Origin: Muricea muricata | Lineage: Eukaryota; Cnidaria; Anthozoa; Malacalcyonacea; Plexauridae | NCBI GenBank assembly: GCA_963855995.1 | Contig: OY979723.1 | Coordinates: 13,778,713-13,842,712 of the forward strand | DNA length: 64,000 nucleotides | Direction of reading: 5' to 3' | Shown here: positions 11,834 to 26,100 of the stretch, one piece after another | Position numbering within the stretch: position 1 is the first letter of the stretch | How the letters are laid out: each line of letters starts with the position of its first letter | Made by a program: the position numbers and the translations under genes | Notes under the pieces: generated by a model | What the model was told of the DNA's origin: nothing | Databases searched by the model: none | Seen by the model: the letters and a program-made list of their open reading frames with translations, nothing else

Positions 11834-14800
11834 TTATTCTAAGTTCTGTGGAGACGGAGAGTAGTTTACAGTGTAATATATTCTCACCTGCTCTTCCGAG
11901 TTATTTACTTGTGGTTCTTCTAGAGTTGAATAAACTGGTGCTTGGGGTGGATTCAATTCTTCTGGTGTAAGATATAATTCATTGTCAGCTGGTTGCTCTA
12001 ATGTATGGTACAGGGCATTGTTGGCAGGACTTTTAGCTGGTGTGTTTTGGTTGATATTATTAATTCTCGGTAAATCTGTATCTTTTGCGTAGGTATACTC
12101 CAGTTCAGATGCTGGTGGCTTTGTGATACTGGTGTTATCAAGATAGCTATACGTGCCATCGTCAGGTTGTTGTTCTGGCTGCTCGAGAGTGTGATACACT
12201 GCTTTATTAGCAGCATCCTTAGTTGCTTTGTTGACCATGAATCTTGGTACATCTGTATCTTTTGCATAGGTGTACTCCAGTTCGGATGATGGTGGGTTTG
12301 CAATGGCTGTGTTATCAAGGTCATTATAAATGCCATCGTCAGCTGGTCGCTGTGGTTGCTCCAATGTATGATACACTGCGTTATTTGTACCTGCGTCGCC
12401 AGATGGAGAAAAATTTGTGTCTTGCCGGGCATAGGTGTACTCCTGTTCGGTTGATGCTGGATTGGAGATAGTATTGTATTGGTGGTCATGGGATGGTTCT
12501 GCCTTGTTATGTGATACGCCATTGCCAGTTTCTGTTAGTGTTACGTAGGTTCGACCAGGGTCTTCATAGATGTCTTTGGAATTGTTGACGGCGCCCATTT
12601 CTGAAAAATATGGAACGCGATAACTCTCTTTTAATAAAACAAATCTTTCCGCAATTTTGTTTTGAAAGAATGACAGATTGGTATAATGAAACGTTATGCA
12701 GTATCGAGTTTTTAATTATATTATCGTTCCCAGTCATGTGAAAAGAGTAACCCCAGTTTCATAGCCATATATTCTAGTTTCCACCAGTGCCACTGAAGCA
12801 CTGACATACCGATCTTTTGCCAATATATGGATTGGGAAGATTAAAAACGAATATAGACATTCTCAATAAAGTGAGATTTCTTTGTATTTGATATTTTTAA
12901 CTGTATTTTCCATATATTAAAATGATTGACAGCATCAATTTCAGTATCATGATAATTTAGTTTAGCTAAATAACAAGGCTCTAAAATAATGAATAATAAG
13001 GTATTTTATTCGTACCATTATAGTTATTCTGCTCCATTTGCGTCCTAAAAATAAATAAATATTTTTTGACGTGTATTCCGGCATATCAGTCATTCTATTG
13101 CATCCACCGAGAAAAGGAAAATCGCTTAAAAAGGTTTTGTTAGAACTAGCTACAACAAGAACGTTCAGCTAGACTTTTCAGTTGTTAATTCAGACCTCTA
13201 AAGGCTGGTTCAAATGGACGATTTTTGCCGTACAGTAAAAATATAAGCGGCGAATCCTTGATGATTGACGCCTGTGCAAAGAACCAAAGATCTGTAACAA
13301 ATCCAATCATTCACATTCTTCAAAAGAGAAAATCGCAGCAAAAACTGGTCGTGTAAAAACACAATGGAAAAGTGTTCATCATTTTTAATTTGCTTGTGCA
13401 TTATCAAATATATTTTTTAGGTTTCACGTGACGTCATATTTTTCAGTGGGGATTCAATGGGGAAGTTTAAATCCAGACACAGTCATATATCAGATTAAAT
13501 AAAATGTTTATGGTATGTGTTGGCCTTGTGTTTGGTAGAAAGACGTACAATTTCATATCATTTGCTCATTATAGCACAGCATAAGCATCATTACAAACTG
13601 TATAGTGAAAGCCAAGAGTACGGAAATGATTTAGTATTTCTTAACTGTTGGCAGTTATTCTTATCTTTTGAAGTTTTACCTTTTTCGCCTCCTGTAGTAC
13701 ACAAAAAATCCAACTGCCAGTACCAGCGCTGCTAGAAGGAAAGCAACAGGTACAGCGATAGCGGCGGAGTTGCTACCGCCAGATTCTGATGTTTCATCAC
13801 TGACGCCTTTATACGCGTTGTCGTCGGTCGTTGTTTCTGGACTTATTTCGCTGAATGTCGTAGGTGTGAATGTACTGCTTCTTACGTTGTCCGTCGTGGT
13901 TGTTTCAGCAGTGAGTTGACGTGTAGACGAAGGTTGAGTGGCGCGGGCCTGTTCCTGTCGTCGATAAATCTATGTCGTAGAAATTAATTCAAACAAGATT
14001 GTTTTTACTGTACATGTAGGAACAAAAAAGACCTTATGAACTTTATTTAATCGAAATGTGAACGACTACATCAGAACTGAGTGGTGTATGATCACCGACG
14101 GAAAGATCAAGTTATCGGCGATGAATTACAAAATATGACAACTGACGCCTTGGTATTTTGATTACCATTTACCAATTGAGCGGCCTTATTATATACAACA
14201 CTGTGAATCTCTCCAATTCCTTAGATCTATTATTAGCAAAGTAATTTTTAAAATACATGTTATAAAATCAAATGCAAATCAGGGGAAATCTATATCACAT
14301 ATATCTCCTTTACGTTCATGATTTATTTTGTGTCCTCATGAATTATTAATTTCACAACCTTATATTGCACACTCCAGTAATTATATCATTATTAATATAC
14401 ATACTTCATAGGTGTGTAAAGATTTCAGTTTTAACAAGACGCAATGTTCTTCATGTTTGCACACAATGGTAATATTTAATAGTGTACCATTCCAATAATT
14501 GAAGTGATCAGAGGTGGCAAACTAAATAATTTTTAAAAAATAATTGTTGGATAAAGAGATAAATGTCCATGTACAGTACATATGTGCTGAGATAGCCTAA
14601 AAAATAACTAATAAGGAAACTTTCATCATTGTTCTGGGTGGGGTGGGCAAGGGGGATTATAAATGTTTTTCATAGATTTTGGATAGATTTGCCTAAATTG
14701 TCGCAAGTTTCAGTTGTCAAACTAGTGTCATCCGCGCGTGGAATTCATATCCCTTACCTCCAATTTTATTTTTTTCTTATTTTCACTTTCGCTTAAAAAA

Positions 14801-16753
14801 ACGTTGGTCGTATTGCTCTTCTCTGACTGACCATTTCGAAAAAATGTAAATTCGTTCTTTATTCGGCAGTTTCCTGCATTTTCTTTGAAAATTGGGGCAG
14901 AAATGTGCAGCGTTGGGTTCTTTGCGTTGTAATCCAGGTATTTAATGAAAGAGCCATCAGAAAAACGGTAACACCCTATGCAAAATTATTAATAAATTAA
15001 TATTTGTGGTTGACAGAATTAATGATGCATATCCATTTGGATTCCATTAAAAAGATAAAACTGAAAATACATATTCTGTTTACCTTTGTACGCTGTGCTC
15101 GTTTCACAAGAGGTTTTTTCACTTCTCCACAACGGATGTGGCCAACGTAACGTAGAATATACGTATGGTGACTTTAAATCCAAAAATAGATTATATTTCC
15201 ATTTAATTTCCATTTTACCATTGTTAGATTTAGTGCATTCAATTTTTTGTGAATCAGAGGTCTTTTTACATTGCTTCATTTCAACTTTCTTCCATCTACC
15301 TCGATTTTGCATGCATTTAAGAGTTTTAACATTCAAGAGTAGTTGTTTATTTTCGGTAGTTGTCCATATCCAACGCATTTCAAGAGTCGGAGATTCGGGA
15401 CAAGGTGTTCCAATAACAAAATTACTTGAACTGCTTTCCAACATCAAACATTGTCCAGAATGCTTCAATAAAAACGACTCCTCAGGTGCCACTGCAATGA
15501 ACGAAAATCGTCGAAGTACTTTTATTTAGTTAAAACTTTAAAGCGTCATAAATCGAATTACTAAGTACCAGCGTCAAATTTCTCTTGTAGTTGTGTTATA
15601 TATTGGTTGAAAATAGATTATGTCAAATACGAGGAATTTAACTTCAATTTGTGGTTCCTCTCGCCAAAAACGTAGTTTAGCAGGCACATGCAACATGATG
15701 TTGCGGGGAGTTGTGGGGTACTACGTTAATTATCGTGCTGTGCTGGGATTCAGAACACACACCAATGCAATATAGCTATAGTACGATTAGTGTGCGACGT
15801 ATGCGTCCAACAAATGTTCCAACTTAAAGTTAAAATTGAAAGAAAAAGTAATTGAAGATTAGGTGAAATAATAGGTAGATAATTCTTTGGGTTATTCGCA
15901 TTATACCTATACGGATAAAAAGTACAAGGAGCTTGTACATTTTACTACATATATCAGCTTGTATAATTTACAATCTGCATAGTGATATTACTGATTGGTC
16001 ATATTTACGATCAGGTTCAAGGCAAAGCATTGATATTATAGTAACCGATACAATATTAACAAGCTATATGGCGATACTGTACACTCCATAACGGATTGAG
16101 AATGGTAGTTAACTCCTCTTAAAAGTAAACGCATCGGGAACATGTCGATTTATTAACTGGTAATATATGTATATGTACATGTGATTACCGTGTCTAAATA
16201 TTGTTAAATTTTAAGATTTGTGTAAAATTTGAGATCACCATTTGTAATATTACAATTTTTATTTTGGCATAATATAAAAACCATTTTTATTAACCGTGAA
16301 GTCGGATAATGGGAATGTTGTATCACGTGACATATATACTGTATACAAGTTGTCAACAAGATAGTACTGATTTAAAACTTTTCTCGGCTATAAATGAACT
16401 GAATATGAACTATCTTTTATATATTGCCGCTTACTTGACTCCTCGACAATATCTTCATCACGTTTGCATTTTTCTTCTTTATCGTTTATTATGAATGTAT
16501 TATTGTCTTTCAAACAGCGACAGTATTCACAATTATGCTCACCGACACACTCAGCACCATACGATTCACATTGAACTGGTGAACACTCGATTTTATCTTG
16601 ACCAGAACATTTCATATTAGTAAATATATCTTGTTCACCTCGAAATATTTTGAAATCAGTGTCTTTGCCATTACTTCCGCATAGCCGTAAACATACATTC
16701 AGAAAGAATACAACATAACACTTTGTCATTCTTTTTCTACCAGCAAAACCCAT
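11834..16753 (-). CDS. Gene 3: lectin receptor, short-tailed sister of gene 2
   Basis: Exons complement(join(11834..12600, 13016..13044, 13680..13969, 14405..14521, 14758..14975, 15084..15491, 16435..16753)) give 715 residues. Residues 1-106 are a signal peptide and an eight-cysteine module (CESYGAECVGEHNCEYCRC); 107-242 an R-type lectin domain (MRWIWTTTENKQLLLNVKT); 243-354 the GCYRFSDGSF...APIF and WNGTLLNITIVC...HCVLLK modules; 355-450 a Thr/Ser-rich stalk longer than in gene 2, then helix and RRRKR. The tail (460-715) has two full YHTLEQ/YSYLDN/ELEYTYAKDTD units plus the same end as gene 2 (YLTPEE, VYSTLEEP, IYYTV, PSPQNLE). It keeps IYEDP where gene 2 has INEDP, so a tyrosine differs. 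Signalling through SH2 proteins is inferred from the motifs. Confidence 0.85.
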
Positions 16754-17268
16754 TTGCTCTGCTGCTGTAGATGTTTTGAACTGAATAAGTGGATACTATA
16801 GAGGTGAGTTTGCTATGCAAAGTAAAGCAGATAGCATTGGACAATAACCAGTCGACTGTCCAAACGCACTTCAAATATGAATGTATTTAAAGTATTCTCT
16901 AACAATTTCCACCCTGCGGAGTTTTTGTATATACATAATAATGCAAACTAGTTGTGTGGAAATTTTAATTATATAGTTACGCGGAAAATATTTTCATTAT
17001 TGAAGAGAAAATGAAATTCCATGGGGTTTTTTTCGGGAATAAGTGTTTTGAAATGTTAATGGCATGGTTACGGAAAATATTTGCTTAATTTGTACAGAAA
17101 TTAAGTGTTTAGTTCCGTGGGCGTCTGAATGATAATTATGTGTCTGAAAAATGCTAGTTGTTGTACTGATGCACTGTCGCCGTACAACGTATAGATTGCT
17201 GATTGAGCAACTTGTGAACAAGTCGTGAGATTTCTACCACTCTAACGTATGCAATGCTTCACACTAAG

Positions 17269-17430
17269 CAACTGCAGGCAGTGACGAAGCCATCCTGACA
17301 TTTGGTCGTGCAAATGCAAATTTTTCTGTGTTTATAAACCGTATAAGGAATCAATTTCTAAAAAAATAAAGATTTAAATTTGCATAACATGACCAAATTG
17401 TCGGGCTTGCTTCACTACTGGCTGCAGGTT
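17269..17430. mobile_element. MITE-like inverted repeat with CTGCAG ends
   Basis: The left arm CTGCAGGCAGTGACGAAGCC...TTTGGTC...TGCAAATTT is answered by AAATTTGCA...GACCAAA...GGCTTGCTTCACTACTGGCTGCAG. The arms are about 55 bp with some mismatches, and no protein is encoded. It lies between genes 3 and 4. Confidence 0.7.
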
Positions 17431-18574
17431 AAGTCAGCTTGTTCCTGATTGTCCAGATTCTTTACAGTATAAGTATTAGGGATTTTGACACTTGATGAAA
17501 TATTGAAGTGCACGTACACAACTGTCGGAGAGATTCACCGACAGACCGGAACGGAAGCGAAAGGGAAATTGATATCATGCTGTTAGACATGGTGACATCT
17601 GTTCCTGTTTGAAGTTACGAATGCCAATTAAACTTCCTCAAAAGTTTTCATTTTGAACTTCAACAAGAACTGTCGCCATTACTCGCTCACTCGTTTGCAG
17701 TGCAGGATCGAGCCTTAGAGATTTAAGAAGCACTGATCTGTGTTCTTTGCACGGGTATATTCTTGTCCAGACAAGGCTGATCTCTCTTATTGTAGAGTAT
17801 AGTAAAGATGGTATAAGTACTTCATTTCGAGCAGTTGTGGGTCGTGACCGCACCCTTTTTTAGAACGAGGCAACACACATAGTACTCCTACGCCTTACGT
17901 TTACGCCTTTTGAGTTTGGCTTGCCCAGTTCCCAACGCCTATTTGTAGCCTAAAACTTACTTTATGACTTGTGCAAACGTCGTTGGTATTGATGAGATTT
18001 CGGTAAATCGAAATGTGACTGACGTTTTAAGTCTTTCATATGTTAGAGCGTGAGTGAATAGACATTAAATCTGTGAAATTTCCGGAAGATTTTTGAAGAG
18101 GAGTCCCTACCAGATCCTGCATCGAGCGTTTTAATCCAGACCAGATTAATTGTTGAAGAGAATATAAAGACACCGCAAATTATTATTATATCAATTTATT
18201 TCACTTATTCAAGATCTAAATGTGAGCTGCATGTTCATTTCTCTAATACAACTATCTATGTGTGAACAAAGACAAGATCAAATACGCGAAGACGTTATTG
18301 TTTATTGCCTGGACCCCTTGTGACAAACGGTCAACTCTCTTCTCGTACGGGCTCATATTGTCAGAGGGTGAACAAACGGTCAATAATATATAGCATAGTC
18401 TATAAAACGGAAAGGTTTCAAATTCAATCACACGTTTGCAGGAATGGTATTGGGAGAAAATTAGCACTACATGATAGGTTGATATCTGGGCGTTTTCCCA
18501 AACTTCATTTTATTAGCTGTGTCTTTTTTTGGGTGACTGGCTTTAATTTGGGTGGACTGATCAGATTTTGGGTC

Positions 18575-18743
18575 CAGTGGCGTAGCCAGGGTCATTGTTT
18601 TGGGGGGGGGGCAAGTAGCGAGCAGCGAAGGCATTCAAGGGGGTCCGCCCCCCAACTTCTACACGGATTTAGACTTTGGGAATGGTCTTGAACACAATTG
18701 GGGGGGCGGTCGCCCCCCTTCGCCCCCCTTAACTACGCCACTG
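18575..18743. mobile_element. Non-autonomous hAT-type element (169 bp) with 8-bp target duplication
   Basis: Terminal inverted repeats CAGTGGCGTAG and CTACGCCACTG bound a G-rich and then C-rich centre. The element is flanked by a perfect 8-bp direct repeat TTTGGGTC at 567-574 and 744-751 (add 18000). An 8-bp target duplication with CAGTGGCG ends is typical of hAT transposons. No transposase is present. Confidence 0.85.
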
Positions 18744-18854
18744 TTTGGGTCTATTTGTAGTATCACGGAAAAAAGCTATTGATTATTGAACTAGATTGCG
18801 TGTACACTGTCAGGCTTTCAGTCAATGACGTCGACCGTCGAGGAAAACGTAATC

Positions 18855-21800
18855 TTAAGTAAATGTTTTACTAAATGCCATCGTACGTTTGTCGACGTTT
18901 TCACAGTGGCGTTCAATAGGTTCTTCATAACGTGTACATTGCCTTTCCGTTGATTCGTTACTGGCCAAAGCCAAAGGTTTAAGTGGCGATGCCTCGAAGG
19001 TGGGATTTTGATCTATAGATTCAAATGAATTTTTTAGTCTCAAAACATGTGTGTTTTGATTGTTTCATGCTGACTGTATTCTTCTGAAAACAGGGTCGTA
19101 TGCTACTCTCCTCCACAGTTTTTATCTTGTTCAATAGTCGGCGATAATGTGTGTTACATAAAGTCTTCATTGTGGGGGTTAGGATTTCTGAGGGTTGTTT
19201 GGTATACAGCAGGCGCAGAGGTATTGTAAAATGGGTGCGCCAACTACTAAACATGAGAAGCCTCTGCGGAGAATGTCATTATGCGATAGTCGTGATATAA
19301 ATTCCTTACCTATATACTGCAAAATATTTTATGTACTTAAATGAGCTTTCATTTTGATATCCGAGCTGCGGACATAAATACCATCGACATCCTATTATCT
19401 GGATGACCCAGTATGGAAATATCATATTGTCTTTCTAATCAACATATTTCTGCTTTATGATATTAGAATATTAAATTTTATTATCTTATATGCTTTAAAT
19501 ACTTAGCTATAACAGTTATACCTTTGGCTCCTTTGCCATTCTTCCTTGACCCAGCATCTCCTCGCCTGTAAAGAAAGACACTCTAAATTTGATAATATTA
19601 TTTTTGGTAACCGAGTCAAAATGTGAAAGACATTAAGTGAGTGTAATGGGATTGATGGAGTTAGCGATGTTTTGTATATTTCATCATGGTGATAAAAAGT
19701 GCTTTGGACCATCACAAATGTTATTTTATAACAGCAACAGCAAGTTCATTTCGCCCCAAAAAATTGCTTTACGTTGCTAGTACATAAGCATCTACAGAGA
19801 ATTAGTTGGAATCGAGCGTCAGAAGTTGTAATCAGTTTGCACGGTTAAGCCGTGCAGAAAATAACTGATATATAGCACGACCCAATCCAAATGTGTCAAT
19901 TTTTTAGTATCTATCATGCATAGATATGCACATGTCTATTTTCGTCATTACCTCGTGCGTCTTTTGTAGTAAAGATATCCTAGTACCAGTAAAATAATGA
20001 GTAACGTAAGAAGAGTGACAGTTGTGAGTATAATAGTGAAACTTATTCCATCAGAGATTGATTTTTCTGTTGAATCTTCTTTGGCTTTTGCAGTAGATTT
20101 TGCAACGGATCTTGTGGTAGATGGTATGGTTGTTGTTGATTGACGCCATGGATCCTGAAATAATATGGACATGAAGACATTTTAATGTGGTCGGTCAATA
20201 CCAAACTAATGTATATGCATGTTGACGATAAGAAACACGATACTTTATCTCAGAGCAGTAACTGGAATCTGTGAGATATATGATACTTACCAACGTCCTT
20301 GCAGACTCCCTCGTTGCAATCTTTAGAATCGTGCAGTGTTCTTCAGTTCCACATTTTACACGTAACTTTACAAGTGTTCCTTCCCATTGGTCAAATAATG
20401 TGTCAGTGTTATTTGTCTGCAAAATTTATCTTTGTAAATTATTCTCTACTTTGATGAAGTACAGTATATGTAGTGTGGTATGATTTTATTGATCAGTAAT
20501 AATGCTAATGATGATTTTATCGAGTAATGATAATGATGTTTACAATGACGATTACATAAGATTCTTACCTTTAACCTAATCGTCTCGTGGTTGACTCGAT
20601 TCAATACAAACAGTCCTTGATCTCTTGAAGAAAATGAGTTCCACGTCTGACCAAATGAAGAATAAGTCGATTTTTCCCAGAGGACCTGGCATGTGGCTCC
20701 TTCTCGGTATGTAATCGGTGCATTGACGTTTATTGCGATTTCACATTCTCTCTGAGGTTTGTCTTCACACTCGGACGAGCTTTTTATCACGCCTGTCATT
20801 TTGTCTCCAGAAATACGAAAACAACCTACAATGGAAAATTAAAAGGCAACATTTTTAATAAGCAATATATATAATTATTAAAAACAGATAATACAGAAAT
20901 ACATATAATTATTAAAATACAGAAAAATTAAAATACAGAATTGAAAATACAGATTCTTCAATTTGTGTTTCATGCACCATTATAAAAAGTTCATTTCTTA
21001 TTATATTTTTAAGATCTTTTAATAAAAACTGATATATGTACCTTTATAACGTGTTCTCCTCTATAGTCGTAACAGAGCTTAGAAAAGACTTTAAAAAGAA
21101 AAACCTTTACCTTTATAACTTCTTGATCCTCTTTTCGTAAACAAAGAAGATTGAAGAGGCTTCATTGTGTCAAGAGTTTTATCATTCAGGATAATTTTCC
21201 TGTACTCTTTGGGATCCCCTGTCCATTGCTGTATAGCTTTATCCGTTCTGCATTGTGCTGTCGTAAATTCTTTTAAGGCATCGTTCCACTCCAAACACTT
21301 GAGGGTCTTTAAGTTTAGTATGTTTAAGAATCCAAACCACATCCATTGGAAAGAGAAATCATTGGTGCAACTTGCGTTAAAAATTTTCTGGTTTCTCACT
21401 CCTAAACATTTCCCGTCGTTGGTTTTAAGGTAGTGGCCATCTGAAAGCATATGACACCAACTAATGAATGAATCAGTCTGTCAATGAATAATCATCAGAT
21501 CAATATTTCAATGAGCTAATTTAAAATTTTGTCTGAAAGCATGTTGGAAATACTTCTCGGGCTAACTCTCGATAACTTTGCCACTTTTAACAGTGCAATC
21601 AAAAGCACGCAAAAATATAGGCTATGATACTAAAACGATGTAGCATAAAAACGATATACTAATGAAATTCATTAATTCTGTTATGTGTAAATTCAGAGAG
21701 GTTATACTGTGTTGATTTGCTGATTTATTAAATAGAACAAGATATAGCACGAACAATACATTAGGTATTTACCATCTACATTCATGTCCATAGCTTCATC

Positions 21801-22076
21801 TTCATCCTTTACACATTTAATAAAGCTGGTGTTTCTGTTATAAATAACTGTATTGTAACCATCCCTCCAGTTACACTGGCAACTTTGACTACCATCGCAG
21901 TTCATGGTGAGATTATCTGTGAGTTTGACCATATTTCCATGATCGTCTTCGCAATACAAGACCTTGTCAATATCACCACGGATAATTTTGAACGATGATA
22001 CTCTCCGCTGAGTTTGAACTAGAAGCCACAGGATTATAAAATAGATTCCATTTTTGAAAACGTTATTTAACTTCAT
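18855..22076 (-). CDS. Gene 4: lectin receptor with truncated tail
   Basis: Exons complement(join(18855..19012, 19522..19565, 19952..20154, 20291..20416, 20569..20825, 21111..21440, 21773..22076)) give 473 residues. Residues 1-101 are a signal peptide and cysteine-rich module (FKIIRGDIDKVLYCEDD); 102-211 a short R-type lectin domain with GKCLGV, FQWMWF, LKCLEW and IQQWTG; 212-339 the GCFR module, without APIF but with NAPITY, and WEGTL...EEHCTILK; 340-406 a Ser/Thr stalk and helix (LLTLLIILLVLGYLYY) with KRRTR. A 44-nt exon (RGDAGSRKNGKGAK) leads to a last exon of only 53 residues. Aligned with gene 5, YEYVDK has become CENVDK and an early TAA removes the rest. The single remaining tail tyrosine is in YEEP. 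It may be a non-signalling receptor or a gene on the way to being lost; the extracellular part is intact. Confidence 0.83.
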
Positions 22077-23151
22077 TCTGATCGATGATGCTTCTAGAAA
22101 TATATGTAATGTATAAATATATATGGTGATTTTAGGCTTGTAAAGAATAATAATTATAATTTGATTACAATTCCTATAACAATGACCACACGTGACTTAC
22201 CAAAAAGTATCTTATACTGAGTTCAAATGATTCGAGTGATCAAATCCTATATTTATCTAAAAAACTGACTCCCATAACGATTTTGAAGGATGGTTTGAAA
22301 TCTGTAGTCCGTCAGCGCGCGTCTTTGTAGCATCTGAATTACTGAGACCATTTGTTTATGCATGACCATATTTGTTCATGGTATTGTTTCAATATCGATA
22401 TTTTTCATACTTCACTATTGATATTAGTCCACCCAAGTTGTAAAAAACGTGTTTTACTAAGAATTTGTTTGTATTTAAATGAACCTGTAGGGAATTGCGT
22501 GACTGCATGTAGGGCATCAATTCCGCTCTATAGTTTGAAGCGCTCTCAACATCCACTTCTTGTGACCGGCTGTCGCGAAGGATGCGTGTGTTGTCGCTTG
22601 TTCACGCTCTCTTGTTATTATAACGATCTTAACGATGGTGCGCTACAATATAATACAATACGATACAATAAACTTTATTTTAATTCGAGTTTTTGATAGC
22701 TACAATAGCTAATATCTAATGAACTAATAATGTCAACAGACAAATTTTCTATTTAGACGACAAAAAGAAAATGTGGGAAGGAAAAATAATGAAATTAGTA
22801 AAATTTAAATTTGATGGCGAAGTGCCAACTGAAAAACGTGAAAAATATAGCCTTGCAAAGTTGGCAGATTTTATATATGGCTGTATTACAGGCGGAAATG
22901 AGCCGAGATTGCTGTGCTAAATGGTCAGTTTTCTCCTACTTGCATATGCGGGTTCATATTCTCAGCGAATATCGTAAAAAGTATATCCATTGGTCTGGGA
23001 AGTGCAAAGTTTTAATTTTTTCACCACAATTTGAGTCCGCCGGAAATTTGAGTCCATTGTACTAGCGGGAAATTGACAGAAAGCTTACTATGTATGAGTT
23101 TTTCCAACTTTCTTTTGGCTGTAATTTTTAAGCCGCTTGATTCACATCTTC
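22077..23151. other. Intergenic region between genes 4 and 5
   Basis: No gene was found. A short run of ATACAATA-type repeats lies at about 22640-22672. The rest is AT-rich and without recognisable features. Confidence 0.5.
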
Positions 23152-26100
23152 TCACCCAATCACTGTAATATACGGCTTCTCGTATGTGGCGGAATTATCA
23201 TGTGTTTCCACTTCTTTTACTTCTGGTTTCGGTTCAATCGTCGAGATGTTGGATATTTCCTGTGTACTATATTTGGTCACACAATCGTCCTCTCCAATTC
23301 TGTCCAGTTCAACACTCGTCTTCTTGCTCGGCGGTGGTCCATCGGGGAAAGCGTGATCATAAGGAAAAGTCTTCGAGAGAGCCATCTGTATTTTATCCAC
23401 GTATTCATAGTGGTGTTCACAAGGTACTTCATATTGTGTATATTGTCTTTCCGTTGATTCGTTACTGGGCAAGGGTGGAAGTTCGAGATTCAAACGTGGT
23501 GGCGATGCCTCGAAGGTGGGAGGTTGATTTCGATCTATGGATTAAAAATGAAGTTTTTAGTTTGAAAACTTCTCTTTACTTGAAGCCGGTGTGAATTAGC
23601 CTTCCCTTTAAAGCTAAATGAAATCCTGATTTTATAATTCAGTATTTTTCTGTTTTAAAATGCTAACGTCCATTATTACATTCTACATTTTGCTTGACTT
23701 TTTGCAGTAACAGTTATACCTTGGTTTCCTTTGTCATCCTTCCTTGACACAGCATATCGATGTCTATAAGCGAAAATTTTCTTTGGTTTGGTAATCTTAT
23801 CTTTGATGGGAAATTACGATCCTTAAACTAATCAAACGCTTTGTTTATTCATTTGAACTGCTATATTTGTAAAATATGATTTGATAACTGGCTATCTGAC
23901 ACTGTTCTGGTTTGTTTTGCTCGTAAATAAAGTAAACCAGTGTTTTGATTCAAAATGATTTCGAAAGATGCGAAATGTTTACTTCTGTGAGTTCCTGTGT
24001 TATAAGCAGAACCGATGCGCAGAAAGGACTGTAACCCATCTGTATTAAATGGTTTAGCACATGGTGATGTCACAGAATAGTAAGTAGCCAGAAGGGTTAG
24101 TCAGGAGGGCAACATATTCGCCTATTCCTGTGCAGTTTACTGTGTTTACAAATATACCCTACCTCCTTTTATGGTAAAGATAAGTTGATAGCAGCACAAT
24201 AGAGACAAAGGAAAATAGGAGAAGAGTGACAATTGTGACAAAAACAGTGAAATTTATCCCACCAAGCTTGGATTCTGATTGATACTCTTCTGCGGTGGCT
24301 TGTTTGGATTCTGTTTGATCTTCTTTTCTGGTGGTTTTTGCAGTAAGGTTTCTAACGGATTCTGTAATGGTTTTTGTAGTTGATTGTGTGGATGTTGTTG
24401 ATTCGTTACACCAGGACTATATGCAATTAAAGCATTAATAGAATATTATTGAACCGCCCACAATGGCATGACTACCTGGGGTTGTGATCAGGCGAGTCTT
24501 GTCGTAGGTTGTAAATCAATAAGAAATAGTCATGCATACAGTATCTATAGTTCGCTAAGCAATTTGTAAAATCTCACTTTAAGGTTTTTGACATATTAGA
24601 AACTCGTCTGTTTTGTCAATTATTTGTAGTTTTCTTCTAGCTTACAATGCAGCAATACAAACGTATCGTTTACTTAGTCTGTGTATGATTCAGGGTAATA
24701 GAATGTATTTGGTGAACGCTTCACATGTACATGCATGTACATGTAGGTGAAAGACTTTCACACTTATGTCATGAATTATTCCAGTTTATTATACAAAGTG
24801 CAGTGCTTTATATAGGAATTTCGGGCACTGATAAAACTGATAATCTCGCATGCGAGAATTATCGCTTTTCAAACAATCATAGCTTCTGGATATTTTGTAT
24901 TGCTAGAAAAGACTGTAGTTTAAACTGAAAAATACATGCATGGGTGCTTGGAAATACCAGATTTATTTCTCGTGTTGAACATGATATTTCTAAATGAATT
25001 TGGTATTTCCAAGCACCCATGTATTATTCTCCATATAACTTAAGATTATCACCTTAAACTTTTAGCTAAAAAGACTTCGCAAAGACCTAAAAGTCAAGGG
25101 CTTTACGGACAGAAAATCGACCAATAAAAGTCTGGGATTCTTCAGAAAATTCTACTAATAAAGTACCAGAAAACTGGAATAATTCGTACATGAAGATCCT
25201 TTAATGTGGCAGGTTAGTATACTACACATTTTACATTCTAATCGCCATGTTCCTTTATTCAAACCAGTAAACAAAATATACTTAACAAAACTATAGCTGC
25301 GGTATAATACTCACCGACGTCCTTGCAGACTCCATCGTTGCAATCTTAAGAATCGCGCAATGTCGTTCATTTCCACCGCATTGAATATCTAACTTTATCA
25401 GTTTTCCTCCCCATAGCTCAAAAAATGCATCAGTGCTATTTGTCTAGGGAAGGAATTAAATTTATTTTTGTTAATATCATTTTCGTTGGGGTAATAAATT
25501 TTTAGCATACTCAGGTGTAATGCGTACATTGTGACATTTTTCATGTTTGAGGATAGTAACCAGGATAATTCTGTTTATGTAATAATGGTGATAATAACGT
25601 AATAATTATGATAATAACGTAATGATGATGATAATAACGTAATAATGACGTAATGATGATGATAATAACATCGAGGGCGATGATCAGATTGTTACCGTTA
25701 ACATCATCGTCTTGTGGTTGATACGAACAAACTCGAACGGCGATGGATGCATTTGAGGAAATGAGTACCACATGTCACCAAATGAAGAATAACTCGATGA
25801 TTTCCATAAGAGTTTGCAAATTGCGGTCCTTTTATACATAAACGGTGCATTGATGTATACTTCGATTTTACATTCTCTCTGATGTTTGTCTTCACACCTT
25901 GTCGACTTTTTTATCACGCCTATCATTTTGCCTCTAGCAAAGCGATAACAACCTATCAGAAATTAGCAAGCAACATATTAGTGTTTCACTTCATGTAAAA
26001 ACTGTATTTTATATGGTGAATGTTCAAGTATATAAAAATTAAAATGATGAAGAATGCAATAAAACATCGAAAATTAGATATGATTTAGGTCGATGTTTTC

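Larger units (their letters stand above)
16754..18854. other. Intergenic region between genes 3 and 4
   Basis: No gene was found. It holds an inverted-repeat element at 17269-17430 and a hAT-type element at 18575-18743. The part next to 16754 is the duplicated 5' flank shared with gene 2. I see nothing definite in 17431-18574; open frames there are short and unlike known proteins. Confidence 0.55.
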
